A stretch of DNA of 64,000 bases from Inia geoffrensis (GCA_036417435.1 CM070903.1:89363001-89427000), one strand, 5' to 3'; counted from the first letter of the stretch, positions 23,100 through 34,313 are shown. The notes: generated from the letters alone by a model not told the origin. Numbers and translations: made by a program.

Positions 23100-24446
23100 T
23101 TCCTATCATATTACCGATGGCATTTTCACAGAACTAGAACAAAAAAATTTTTAAATTTGTATAGAAACACAAAAGACCCCAAATAGCCAAAGCAATCTTG
23201 AGAAAGAAAAATGGAGCTGGAGGAATCAGGCTTCCTGACTTCAGACTGTACTACAAAGCTACAGTATTCAACAGTATGGGACTGGCACAAAAACAGACAT
23301 ATAGATCAATGGAACAGGATAGAAAGCCCAGAAATAAATGCATGCACCTATGGTCAATTAATCTGCGACAAAGGAGGCAAGAATATATTATGGAGAAAAG
23401 ATAGTCTCTTCAATAAGTGGTGCTGGGAAGACTGGATAGCTACATGTAAATGAATGAAATTAGAACATTCTCTAACACCATGCACAAAAATAAGCTCAAA
23501 ATGGATTAAAGATCTAAATGTAAGACCTGATATTATAAAACTCCTAGAGGAAAATACAGGCAGAACACTATTTGACATAAATGGCAGCAATATCTTTTTG
23601 GATCCTTCTCCTGTAGTAATGGAAATAAAAACAAAAGTAAACAAATGAGACCTAATTAAACTTAAAAGCTTTTTCACAGCAAAGGAAACCATAAAGAAAA
23701 TGAAAAGACAACCCACAGAATGGGAGAAAATATTTGCAAACGATGTGACCGACAAGGGATTAATTTCCAAAATATACAAACAGCTCATGCAGCTCAATAT
23801 CAAAAGCAGAAACAAACAAACAAAACCCAATCAAAAAATGGGCAGAATATCTAAGTAGACATTTCTCCAAAGAAGACATACAGGTGGCCAAAAAGCACCT
23901 GTAAATATGCTCAACATCACTAATTATTAGAGAAATGCAAATCAAAACTACAATGAGGTATTACCTCACACCAGTCAGAATGGCCATCATCAAAAAGTCT
24001 ACAAACAGTAAATGCTGGAAAGGGTGTGGAGAAAAGGGAACCCCCTACATTGTTGGTGGGAATGTAAATTGGTATAGCCACTATGGAGAACTGTATGGAG
24101 GTTCCTTAAAAAAGTAAAAATAGAGCTACCATATGACCCAGCAATCCCACTCCTGGGCATATATCCAGAGAAAACCATAATTCAAAAAGAGTCATGCACC
24201 CCAGTGTTCACTGCAGCACTATTTACAATAGCCAGGACATGGACGCAACCTAAATTTCCATCAAGAGAGGAATGGGTAAAGAAGATGTGGTACATATATA
24301 CAGTGGAATATTACTCAGCCATAAAAAAGAATGAAATAATGCCATTTGCAGCAACATGGATGGACCTAGAGATTGTCATACTGGGTGAAGTAAGTCAGAC
24401 AGAGAAAGACAAATATCATATGATATCACTTATATGTGGAATCTAA
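23100..24446 (+). pseudogene. L1 ORF2 C-terminal remnant, forward segment
   Basis: Continues directly from the inverted segment: ILPMAF at about 23107, then [18 protein letters not shown] (23275), KINKWD-type text, and the Cys-rich region (GCGEKGTP, then NW) at about 24010-24070. It ends at the normal ORF2 stop with LICGI at 24446. Several frameshifts and stops occur (for example TGA at 23453 and 23647). Confidence 0.85.
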
Positions 24447-24984
24447 AAAAAGGGTACAAATGAACTTATCTACAAAACAGATATAGGGTTACAGATGTAG
24501 AAAACAAACTTATGGTTACCAGGGGGTAAGTGGGGGGGGGGAATAAATTAGAAGACTGAGATTGATATATACACACTGCTATATATAAAATAGATAACTA
24601 GTAAGGTCCTACTGTGCAGCAGAGAGAACTCTACTCAATACTCTGTAATGGTCTATATGGGAAAAGAGTCTTAAAAAGAATAGATATATGTATATGTAAA
24701 AAAACATCTCAGGAGAATACTAAATTAAATTGGAAACATAAATTCAACCTTTGCTGATGTGTTAAAATTTGTTCTACATCATATTGGAAATTTTTTTTGG
24801 TCAATTATTCTTTTTAACACTAATTAAATGTTTCTAAAAAAAATGGAAGGCAAGTGTTTTGTATCTCTTGCAAAAACTCCATAAAACCTTAAAGTTTTGG
24901 TGAACCACGCTTTGAACACCACTGCCCTAATAGACTACACTAGTTTCCTACTTGGTTTCCACCTCTCTCCATCAGTTCTCCACA

Positions 24985-25655
24985 CATCTGCTAGACTCAT
25001 CTTTCTAAAACATAGAGCTGACTTTGACATTTCTCTGTTCAAACATCCTCAGCATAACTTTATCTCTGTAGTGTGGTGCTCAGCCCTAGCTGTACCTGGT
25101 TAGCACTGAGAATTGTCACTTCAGGACCTTCCCCAGGTCAAATAATTCAAATCTCTTAGGATGGGGTCTGAGTATATTTCAGATGCTCCTCTAGTGTAAG
25201 GTGCAGCCAGAATTGAGAAGAACTGTCTTAGAGGAAATTGTACACACTCCTTAACATGCCTCACAAGACCCTCAGGATTTCATCTTTCCCCAGTTGTGCT
25301 TAACTTCAACATGGCCCTGCATACTTTGGATCAAATGAGATTCCCTGGGCACATGCTCTAACCCCTTCCTCCTGCTTGGGCTGCTCCCTCTGACTCTAGC
25401 CTTTTCCATTGTATCCACTGACAGATTGACATTACACCTTGGAAGCACAGTTCAAGTATCACCAATTTCATGTTGGTTTTTCCCTTCCTTTAACGCCTCC
25501 CTCTCTTTCTCTTCTGATCGATGAATAAACTCTACTGTAATCATAGCATTTTCTTCTCATCTCTGCCTCACCAGCTGTCTGACTTATTATTGATGTGTAT
25601 CCCCTGGATAAGTTTCCTTACTCGAATGAATGAATGAACAAATAAATGAATAAAG
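24985..25655 (+). repeat. L2 remnant, split by a MER5A-like element
   Basis: First piece 24985-25068 (gctagactcatctttctaaa, then acatttctctgttcaa). Second piece 25228-25655 (acactccttaacatgcctca, caagaccctcagg, ttgggctgctccctctg, then a gaatgaatgaatg tail). The hAT element at 25069-25227 lies between them. Confidence 0.6.
25069..25227 (+). repeat. MER5A-like hAT mini-transposon remnant
   Basis: Landmarks: gtgctcagccctagctgtac near the left end, tcttaggatggggtctgag in the middle, and gtgcagccagaattgagaag then aactgtc at the right end. It is nested in L2. I could not confirm 8-nt target duplications. Confidence 0.6.
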
Positions 25656-27424
25656 AGAACATCTATCACATTCCTAAGAAGTCTGATCATTCTACCTCTA
25701 TTTACCAATTTATATTCTGTAGTGCTTTTAGACATTAATTATCTGTAATTTGCATCTCGAAAAGTGCCCCTGAGTAGTTACCAGTTGACTGGACTCAAAT
25801 CCAGAGTCCTCTATAAATCCCAAGCTCATCTCACCAATCCCTTTTTTACTTGACTGTGTACTCTGTAGAGATTTTGAGGCTGGTGTCAAACTCTAATTAG
25901 AAACTTGAGGTCTTTATATCTTGTCTGTTGTCCTGTATTTCTACAGATTCCTTGTCATCAAACTACTGTCCCTCTAGAAGTTTAAGCATCTGAGTTCTTG
26001 TTAAGGCTTCATGATTTGATTTTCCTGCCATTCCTCTTCCTCCCAGATTTTAACATTTGGAATATTGCAGAGCCAACACAAAAGACGGGATTGCAACCAA
26101 GAGATTATAAACAGGGCCAGTTAGTATAGCTCAGTCAGAGAGGGAAAGATGAAAACCTGTGTCTAAATACCTTACCCACACCATGTAAAACACAACCCAT
26201 GGCAGCCTGGAAAATGAGTAGAGAATGGCATGTTATTCAAATACATTAATGTGAAATTCGTGACACGGTGGTACTCGCAGCACCTCCAATATTTCTGCTT
26301 CAGGAGTCTTAATGCAATTCATGGTGAATGCTGTGTTTGTTGTGTCACTGCGTTGGTAATAGAAATGACAATGTGACTTTGCCCCCACTCTCATGCTTTG
26401 CATGTCAATTTTATCTCAGTTGAAACTTTCCCTTTGATTATTCAGTGGGCCTGACTGTGCAAACTCAGTGTCGTGCACATTTCATGAGGTATGGAGCTGG
26501 GGAGAGGCAAGTGGCTTTCAGATGCCTGCACACTTTTCCCAGTGCTGTGTCCTATGGGTTATTTTCTCCTTCATAATGATGATATTGGAAATAAACTTTA
26601 AATTAGACATTAATGGAATGGTTATTGAGCTGCACATTGTGTATCTTTGTACCTATTAACATCACAATCAACAGAATATTCCAGAGTGCCCTGCAATTAT
26701 AATTGATTCAGCAAGGCAATGATTTCCAACTGGCTGAGGAGCTCCTTTATGATGTGATAAAAATCCATTATGGGCAAGAGGCATGAGAATGTCAACTAGT
26801 GACTCAGACTCCTCCCCATGATGCCCATTTAAAGCAGGTAGCTTGAGACTATGTGACTAACCCTGTTTCTTTATAAGTACCCCCATAATGTCTGGCATCT
26901 GTGTGGAGAGTAACGGCAGGCACACCTGTGAAGACTGAGCTTCAGGATGGAAACCCCACTGACCCTCTTCTCTCCTCTCCAGCCATATGCCACATAGAAA
27001 CCTTGGTTTGAGGCAAACAATGGGATAGAAGTGTTAACTGAAAGAGCTTCTATTATAAATCATTTCTTTTGATTTTGGTACAGATTTATGGGAGCTGTTT
27101 GAGAAACAGTTTAGAGCCTGATTCAAAATTGAATTTTCTGTCTTTTAGACACATGGAAGTTCCTTTCAATTTGGCTTTTGTAAAGATACTTGGTTCATTC
27201 CTGGACTTCACTAGTTCTAACAAGGTTTTAACAATCCCCAGGGTGGCGGTGGTGGGGACATGGAAATAAAGTAGGGAGAAGACCATGGAAAATTTGTTGG
27301 ATCTTTTAAGGCAGAAACAAGAAGCAATTAACCTCATCCAGAGGGAAAAATAGACTATAATTTAGCTTGTGTTGATGTTTTCTTACAGAGAGTGAAACAG
27401 GGTCATGAGTGACGAGACAGTAGT
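25656..27424. other. Repeat-poor unique sequence
   Basis: This is one of the longest stretches with no repeat I can recognise. It has no gene-like frame. About 26390-26830 looks non-degenerate by eye and carries motifs such as ctttgattattcag and tttgcatgtcaatttt. That is compatible with, but does not prove, conserved regulatory DNA. Confidence 0.35.
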
Positions 27425-27662
27425 TAAGGAAAGAGTGTGGATTTTGGAGTAATGAAGACTTGGATTCACATCTTAAGTCTTCCAATTAATAGCAGGTATG
27501 TGCTCATAGGAGTTTGGTCATGTCATTCTGAGTTTGTTTCCTCATTTGTAAAATAATGTCTTTCTGGTTAGGATTGCCATGCAGATTAGATAACATGGAT
27601 AAAGACTGAGTGTGTAGCGAGTGTAAAATCAATGGTATATGCTCTTATTCTGCACTGTTATT
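27425..27662 (+). repeat. MIR SINE remnant
   Basis: Forward MIR landmarks: gtgtggattttggagtaatg, aagacttggattcacatctt, gagtttgtttcctcatttgt, aaaataatgtc and aggattgccatgcagattag. Confidence 0.72.
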
Positions 27663-28148
27663 GTTGAGGAGAGGTTATCAAAATTAAAGTAGGTTATCTG
27701 TATCTGGATGCAGGGGAGTGTGTGGGTAGGACTTAGAAACTTAGTTCATAAAGGGAAAGTGTCCAAGATGGGAGACTAATGCTGGAGAGATGTCAGATCC
27801 AAGTGGGGAGCAAATGTATGCCTTGGCATCTGAGGATTCAACTCTAAGTGCAAAGGAGGCAAAGACTGAGAGGAGCGAGGTGGCTAAGTGGTAGGTGAGT
27901 CCTGACACATTTCAGGGTCATCATTCTCCTCCCTAGTGCTGCTTTGAAAAGCCCCAGATCCCATGCCTGAGGGTGTTTCAGGTGATGAAACCCAGTTCTG
28001 TGACATATGCAGAGCTTCTGACCTGCTAAATGGTATCCAATAAAGACCAGTTCCTTTCTCAGTCTTTTCTGTGAACTGCAAAAGGAATCATGCTGCTTGC
28101 CACCCTGTGAAAGTTTTATTGGGCTGCAGCTAAGGATGGGGCAAACCT
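27663..28148. other. Unique sequence
   Basis: No gene or repeat recognised. The 113-codon minus-strand frame at 27844-28185 has no similarity I can name and overlaps the start of the duplicated block. Confidence 0.35.
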
Positions 28149-28245
28149 TGATCAGGAAGGAGACATGCAGAAGTGGAGTGGGCACTCATTGGATCACAAG
28201 GATTCAAGCCTGGAGTACCCATTCATCAACTCATGTAAACGACTT
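28149..28245 (+). repeat. Dispersed 97-nt duplication, copy A
   Basis: Starts tgatcaggaaggagacatgc and ends tcatgtaaacgactt. It recurs at 31926-32041 with about three substitutions and one 19-nt expansion. The right half of this copy is part of a MIR, so copy A is probably the source. Confidence 0.9.
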
Positions 28246-28372
28246 TGCCTCCTGAGCCTTAGTTTCTTCATATTTAAGTAGGGGACAGTAATGCCCATAT
28301 GCCTAGTGTATGGATGTCACGAAGCTCAAAGTTAGAGATAATGGATGATAAAGCACATTGTAAACTGTAAAC
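28196..28372 (+). repeat. MIR SINE remnant
   Basis: Forward landmarks: ggattcaagcctggagtacc, gactttgcctcctgagcctt, agtttcttcatatttaagta, ggggacagtaatgcccatat and taaagcacattgtaaactg. Confidence 0.6.
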
Positions 28373-28879
28373 AATCATGTGAGGATGTGAGGAATTTTTA
28401 ATGTGCCCAAACACCTCTTGTAGCTGTGATATCCATCTAAAACTCAACAGCCTCATCATATTGATGTATTGATTTGTTTCTTTTTGCAAATATATGGCCA
28501 CTAAGGTACAGAATAAGAAGACATCAGTAATTCAACATATTCAAACAGATATTTGTATTCACTATGTCTATATTAGCTTTATAAGTAACTTCATTATTGG
28601 TATGTTCTTGGAAATGAGAGTTGCCAACAAGCTTTTCATTAGAGAAAGTAAAAAATGAAATTCTTTGAATGATACTGATATGAAATTTTTGTATTATTTG
28701 CTTCACTCTGCAAGTTGGTATCTCAATCAGTATAATTCATTCATTTATTCTGTCATCTCAATTTTTATGTGTTTTTATGTGCTGACACTCCTCTTTTATA
28801 TTTATACTCACTTATAAATAATGTCTTTTTTGTTGACAACTTCCAAGTTAATTTCTTTAGATGCAACATCCCCCTTAAA
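28373..28879. other. AT-rich unique sequence
   Basis: No gene or repeat recognised. Confidence 0.4.
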
Positions 28880-29510
28880 TTCCAGACTCATACATCCAAC
28901 TGCCTACAATGCATTCCCACTTGAATGTCTAATAGCCACTTCAAATTCAACTCCCCCAAGACTGAACTTTTAATTTGCTACCATCCCCTGCAAAAGTGTT
29001 CCTCCTATTGTGCTTCAACAAATAGCTACTCCATTTTTCCAACTGCTCTGACCCCAAACTTGGGGGTCACCCTTGATTTCTTCCTTTTGTCACACTCTGC
29101 ATGAATTCATCAGCAAATACTATTGGCTCTAGTTTCATAATATATCCAATCTGGCTACTTCCCACTATCTCCACTGTTTCTACACTAATTTCTTGCTCAG
29201 GTTAGTGTAATTCTTCCAAACTGATCTCTCTGCTTCTGCTGTTTTCACATTTCCCCACTCCTGCAGACACAGAGCATTCTTACCACAGCAGCCAGAGTGA
29301 GCTCTATGTTAAAATACAATACAGATCATGCCACATTTTTGTTACAATCCGTCTAATGGCATTCCATTTCACTCAGGGTATAAGGTGCTATATGATCTGC
29401 CCTATTTCCTACTTCCCACCTTATCTCCTAATATTCTTCCCCTTGCTTACTTTGCTCTTGCCTCAGTGGCCTTCCTGCTATTGATCAAACATGCCAGGCA
29501 TATTGGGTAC
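28880..29510 (+). repeat. L2 remnant
   Basis: Long forward stretch with L2-like text: gggtcacccttgatttcttc, cagcagccagagtgagctct, tacagatcatgccacatttt, gtctaatggcattccatttc and cagtggccttcctgctattg. The 77-codon frame at 29328-29561 lies in it and is not a gene. Confidence 0.6.
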
Positions 29511-29569
29511 ATAAGGAGGAACGGAGGAGGGCCTTCTAGAAGGAGAGGACAGCCTCTTTAAAGTCATAG

Positions 29570-29800
29570 TTCTTAAAGAACTTGGCATAATTGGAATTTC
29601 AGTGCCTCTGGAGGTAAGGCTTTACAAAAGATACAGCCTCAGCCAGGTAATGAATAGCCTGGTATGCCATGTCCGAGAGGTTCGACCTTATCCCAACAGG
29701 TAATGAGTAGCCAGTAAAGAGTTTTAGGCAGAAGAGTGACATAATCAGATTTGCAATTTAGGAAATTACAGTGGAAGATCTATTGAAGCAGGGTGACCCG
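29570..29800 (-). repeat. L2 remnant, inverted
   Basis: The text accttatcccaacaggtaat, gagtagccagtaaagag and agtgacataatcagatttgc resembles the reverse complement of the same L2 region seen at 28880-29510. Confidence 0.42.
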
Positions 29801-30644
29801 TTGGGAGGACATGGCAATGGCACAGGCCAGGGAAGTTAAAGGCCCTATGTATGGCTGGGACGTTGGAAATAGAAGAAGATAATCAAAAGTATTTTAGGAA
29901 GTAAAACATGACCCACTATAGACATTAAATAACCATCGGTCAAAATCAACAGAATAAAAGTTTTGTCACCATCTAGTTTTTAGAGTAGGTATCAGTGGGA
30001 AACATTCAGATCACTGAGGGAAAAAAACTCTTAGAAACCAGTTTAGAAACCTTAAATTAGCCAATAAAAACGCAGACTTATAAAGGATCAAATCACGTCT
30101 TTTGATGCAGTATTCTCTGGTTAGACTCTGTAGTATATTTAATTGTGAATTTCAAGACATCTCATTTGATTGCCCCTCTAGGAGGAACTGAGTCAAGTGA
30201 TATACGACTTCTTATTGGTTTGCTTATTTTATTAGACACTTTTTCATTTCTGGAACTTGTTCCCAGATGTATCATTTTCCATTTCAGACATCATAAATAT
30301 TCTAAAAGTTTCTTTTTATTCAGGTTGAATATGTGCCATATAATGGATGTTAGCTCTAACTGAAAAGTACCTAAAGTAATAAACTGCTCTGGGCTTTAAG
30401 CTTAAATTACCCCAAATAGCATCAGGAATAGAGTGTGTTCAAATTGAAAGGGACCCTAGTGATCATCTACAGCAACCTCCACCTCAACCTCACCCCACTG
30501 TCCCTAATTCATTTTAAGAAAAGAAATTAAATGGCAAAAGGACTTGCCAACCTTATACCTTTGGTGGCCAAAACATTTGGAATATGCAAATGATGTATTC
30601 TGAGACCATATTACAGCAAAGGAGTCACACACAAAAGAAAATGA
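29801..30644. other. Unique sequence
   Basis: No gene recognised. About 30440-30550 (gaaagggaccctagtgatca then tctacagcaacc) may be an ancient repeat of unknown family. Confidence 0.4.
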
Positions 30645-30797
30645 CTTTGCTGTGCATTAGAAGCTCCAGAGAGCATGCCAACAATACAGGTTCTTCTTGA
30701 AGAGGTTGTGATTCAGCAGAAACCTTCACTTTTTAAAAATACCTCCCCACCATGATACTAATATAGATGGTCTATGTACCACAGTTTGGGAGTGACT
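30645..30797 (-). repeat. MER5-like hAT mini-transposon remnant
   Basis: Reverse-complement MER5 landmarks: ttagaagctccagagagcat, tgtgattcagcagaaacc, aaatacctccccaccatg and ggtctatgtaccacagtttg. Confidence 0.55.
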
Positions 30798-31925
30798 TAA
30801 ATGAAACAAATTATGCAGGCACAAACAATGAGTTTGCCAAAACACATGGACTACATATAGACGATAGTATTTAGCAGATCTTAGGCTGACAGATATTACA
30901 CTTTTAAAAAAGTTCTTCTCTACTAACATCTGTTTTCATGAAAAATACACACAGACCATCATGGAATCCTTCATGGCTGGTGCCAACATAACATGAAAAT
31001 TGCAAATCCAGCCATCCCTTTCCAGCAATTTGAGTATCAAGCTCTCCTAATTTTGATGTATTTCACATATGTGTCATTGCTTAAGAGAGTCTGAGATAAG
31101 CATAAACGTTAAATGATGCCTGTGTCCTCAGTGAACATCTGTCCTAGGAAAACAGATATGATCAGTCCATTGGGGGAGGCAGAGGCTGATCAGTGTTCCA
31201 CCTAGAACTCTTGGTTTCCCAGAGTCTGAAATAATGTGGTCAATCTATGCCTTCGGAAATGCTTTACTTAAGGGCTGAGAGTGAGAGATGGCGCGTTATG
31301 TACCCTGAGCTAGATCTATAGCTGCTGGTGTGATTAAGATAATTCAGACCCTCCATAAATATTGCCAGTAAAACCAAAAAGCAAAAAAAAAAAAAAAAAA
31401 AAGTTTTCTGGAAAACAACGTATGCTACAGGTCTGAGGGGGATGCACTCTCTTACCCTTGCATAGACATACACAAACTTCATTTGGGTTATTATTTTAAA
31501 AAATCACATAGGACTGAAACAGACTTTAGGAATCATGTCATCCAGTAATTTTTACAAAGAAAATTAGCTGCAGAATCCTTTTTTCAAGCTAAGTTTATAT
31601 AGAGTTCCCAAATATAAAAAGATAAAGGCATAGTTGCTCTGAATGAAGCTAGGACATAGGGAAATGCTTGGTCTGATCTTTGCAGCCTGCCGACTGGCAG
31701 ACCTGATACCTTACATCAGAGCCCCAGGGTGTCACAGGAAAGCACTGTTTGAATCAATGTCTTTATTTTTCAGAGCAGTGACTATGACCAAAGAAGTTAA
31801 GAGATTTGCCTGTAGCAGGGAAGGGATAATGCCTTAAAGTCAAACTTAGCGCCCAGGTACCAGCACTCTCCCCCAGAGGCCAAGCTGCCCTTCAACCTTT
31901 GATAGAGTCACAAGACTACAGATGA
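30798..31925. other. Unique sequence with a poly-A tract
   Basis: No gene recognised. About 21 consecutive A lie at 31382-31402, without a recognisable retroelement beside them. Confidence 0.4.
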
Positions 31926-32041
31926 TGATCAGGAAGGAGACATGCAGAAGTGGAGTGGGCACTCATTGGATCACAAGGATTCAAGCCCGGAGTACTCATT
32001 CAAGCCCGGAGTACTCATTCATCAACTCATGTAAATGACTT
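31926..32041 (+). repeat. Dispersed 97-nt duplication, copy B
   Basis: Same start as copy A at 28149 (tgatcaggaaggagacatgc) and same end (tcatgtaaatgactt, one change). The only length difference is a 19-nt internal repeat. A run of T follows at 32041-32050. Confidence 0.9.
31981..32018 (+). repeat. 19-nt tandem duplication inside copy B
   Basis: The unit tcaagcccggagtactcat occurs twice in a row (31981-31999, 32000-32018). Copy A has one unit with two substitutions. Confidence 0.95.
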
Positions 32042-32049
32042 TTTTTTTT

Positions 32050-32224
32050 TCAGACATGGGTTTGAACTGTGGTCGGTCCACGTATATGTGGATATTTTTC
32101 AATAGTAAATACTTTACGGTACTACATGGTCCATGGTCCATGGTTGACTGAATCTTGGGGTGTGGAGGAATCTCAGATAAGGAAGGCTGACTATAAGTTA
32201 TACGTAAATTCAAGGGTCCACTGT
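32050..32224. mobile_element. Tigger-like (TcMar) DNA transposon remnant
   Basis: Landmarks: tgggtttgaactgtgg, ggtccacgtatatgtggat, tttttcaatagtaaatac, catggttgactgaatc and a right end ttcaagggtccactgta. The right end resembles the reverse complement of the Tigger-type terminus cagttgacccttgaa. No transposase frame. Family assignment is from memory of the consensus. Confidence 0.5.
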
Positions 32225-32228
32225 ATAA

Positions 32229-32694
32229 ATTCATGCTGGACGGCCTCTTTGTACTCACAGGAAAGACTGACTAAGAGCTGCTATTTTCAATGTGGGTTTC
32301 TTTGGGAAAACTGGTCTAAAACAAGGAGAGATAGCGGGTGCTACCTCCTCCAAGGAAGATCCAGGGCTGAGCGCAGGAAGTAATTTTGGAGGAAGTGGAG
32401 TCCATGAGCTCCATTTGCATATCTTGAAGCTCCCTGGGTAGAATTGATGGCTCTAGAAAAGGAGAGAGCTCTGAAAAAGGGAAAAGCAATGAACACCTGG
32501 CAATCAGTGCAATTCAACAACAAAGGGTATGAAACTTAACAATCAGCTCTTGCTTTTGGCAGGCCCATAAATATGCCGACTCTTCAAATGAATTTTTATT
32601 GATTTTAACCATTGCATATTGATTATATATGGGGAAGTTGGAGAGTTTTCTCTGGTAGTTTTTAGATATGTGGGACTGACTGTGAGAATTACTT
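32229..32694. other. Unique sequence
   Basis: No gene or repeat recognised. Confidence 0.4.
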
Positions 32695-32711
32695 TAAATA
32701 AAGACCCATCA

Positions 32712-33336
32712 AATGTAAATTGGTGCAGCCACTGTGGAAAACTGTATGGAGGTTTCTCAAAAACTAAAAATGGAACTACCATATGACCCAGCAGTTCCAC
32801 TCCCGGTTATATATCCGAAAGAAACTAATTCAAAAAGACACATGTACCCCAATGTTCATAGCAGCATAACTTACAATTGCCAAGATATGGAAGCAATCTA
32901 AGTGTCTATCAGTGGATGAATGGATAAAGACGATGTGGTAGATGTATACAATGGAATACTACTCAGCCATAAAAAATAACAAAATTTTGCCATTTGCAGC
33001 ATCATGGATGGACTTGGAAGGCATTATGCTAAGTGAAATAAGACAAAGACAAATACTGAATGTTATCACTTATATGTGGAATCTAAAAAATACAACAAAC
33101 TAGTAAATATAATAAAAAAAGAAGCAGACTCACAGATATAGAGAACAAACTACTTGTTACCAGGGGGGAGAGGGAAGGAGGGAGGAGCAAAATAGGGGTA
33201 GAGGATTAAGAGGTACAAGCTATTATAAAATAAGCTACAAGGATATATTGTACAAAACAGTAAATAAAGCCAATATTTTATAATAACCATAAATGCAATA
33301 TAAAACTTAAAATAGAATAAAAATAAAAGATTAAAA
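32712..33336 (+). mobile_element. 5'-truncated L1 3' end
   Basis: Begins within the ORF2 C-terminal region (gtaaattggtgcagccactg), runs through gaatactactcagcc and the ORF2 stop near ttatatgtggaatctaa, then a 3'UTR and an A-rich tail. The 17-nt sequence taaataaagacccatca flanks it exactly at 32695-32711 and 33337-33353. Its 3'UTR differs from that of the L1s at 43703 and 54338, so it belongs to a different subfamily. Confidence 0.93.
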
Positions 33337-33353
33337 TAAATAAAGACCCATCA

Positions 33354-33663
33354 GAAGGTGATTCATGAGATATCATCCTCTTCTCCATTCTAGACTATAC
33401 CATTTTTTTATGCTTCCTAGGCAAAATTTTGAAGTAATTTACTTTTGGTCACTAATCTTATGTTCTTTGTTTTTTAGTGGCTCATGCAACATCATAGAAA
33501 TTTTGAAATAAAGTTAATAGACTTGCCTTTTCTTTCATTCAAATAAGGACTAGGAAATCTCCCTGTTTTTGGGGAAAAGAGTGTACTAGTCCTCTCCAAA
33601 ATTGTAAGTGCAGTATGATTTTAACTCTATTTTTAAAAGTAATTAAAATATTAGATGAAAGTA
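33354..33663. other. Unique sequence
   Basis: No gene or repeat recognised. Confidence 0.4.
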
Positions 33664-33908
33664 GGGTGGTTGAGGGCATGGGCATTGGAATCAGACTTCT
33701 GGGTTTGAATACTATTTTTACCAGTTATAAGCTGTGTGACTCTGAGCAAGTTACTCAAGTACTCTGTGCCTTAATTTCAATTAAAGATGGGAGATAACAG
33801 TGCTTACTTCACAATGTTGCTGTGAGGATTAAGAAAGCTAATGCATAAAGCTCTTGGTGAAGTGCCTAACACATAGAAAATTCTGAATAAATATCAGCTA
33901 TTATTATT
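33664..33908 (+). repeat. MIR SINE remnant, nearly complete
   Basis: Forward MIR landmarks throughout: ggcattggaatcagacttct, gggtttgaatac, agctgtgtgactctgagcaa, gttactcaagtactctgtgc, ttgctgtgaggattaag, gaagtgcctaacacatag and tgaataaatatcagctatta. It is the clearest MIR in the window. Confidence 0.9.
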
Positions 33909-34083
33909 TCCAAGTAGGTGGACAATGGGTAATCTTTTTCTTTTAATTTTCCAAAACAAATCTTAATGTGATTATGCTATATGTTATGTTATGACAGAAA
34001 CTAAAATTATAAATATAAAACGGAAAAGTATCCCTTTTTGAAAATTGAAAATTTTAAAAATTTGAAGAGCTCCTCCTTTTCTT

Positions 34084-34296
34084 TTTTTTTTTTTTTTTTT
34101 TGCCCAGTACACGGGCCTCTCACTGTTGTGGCCTCTCCCATTGTGGAGCACAGGTTCCGGACGCGCAGGCTCAGCGGCCATGGCTCACGGGCCCAGCTGC
34201 TATGCGACATGTGGGATCTTCCCGGACCGGGGCATGAACCCATGTCCCCTAGCATCGGCAGGCGGACTCTCAACCACTGTGCCACCAGGGAAGCCT
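34084..34296 (-). mobile_element. Young short CHR-type SINE, inverted
   Basis: The + strand starts with the T run of the poly-A tail, then tgcccagtacacgggcctct, and ends with the SINE head ccaccagggaagcc. The 17-nt sequence gagctcctccttttctt flanks it exactly at 34067-34083 and 34297-34313. The exact duplication and intact tail point to recent insertion. Confidence 0.96.
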
Positions 34297-34313
34297 GAGC
34301 TCCTCCTTTTCTT

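Larger units (their letters stand above)
22714..24701 (+). mobile_element. 5'-inverted, 5'-truncated L1 (twin-priming product)
   Basis: The left part (about 22714-23070) carries ORF2 sequence on the - strand. The right part (about 23085-24701) carries the immediately following ORF2 sequence and the 3'UTR on the + strand. Both parts meet in the same stretch of ORF2 (caatgcaattcct on the rc left end, cagtgcaattcct at about 23092). Near-identical 12-nt flanks, aaagatctcagg at 22702-22713 and aaacatctcagg at 24702-24713, show that the whole unit is one insertion. This is the arrangement expected when a second primer starts internally on L1 RNA during target-primed reverse transcription. Confidence 0.88.

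Noticed and set aside
31382..31402. Poly-A run as the tail of a processed pseudogene
   Set aside because: No gene-like sequence or target duplication was found upstream on either strand.
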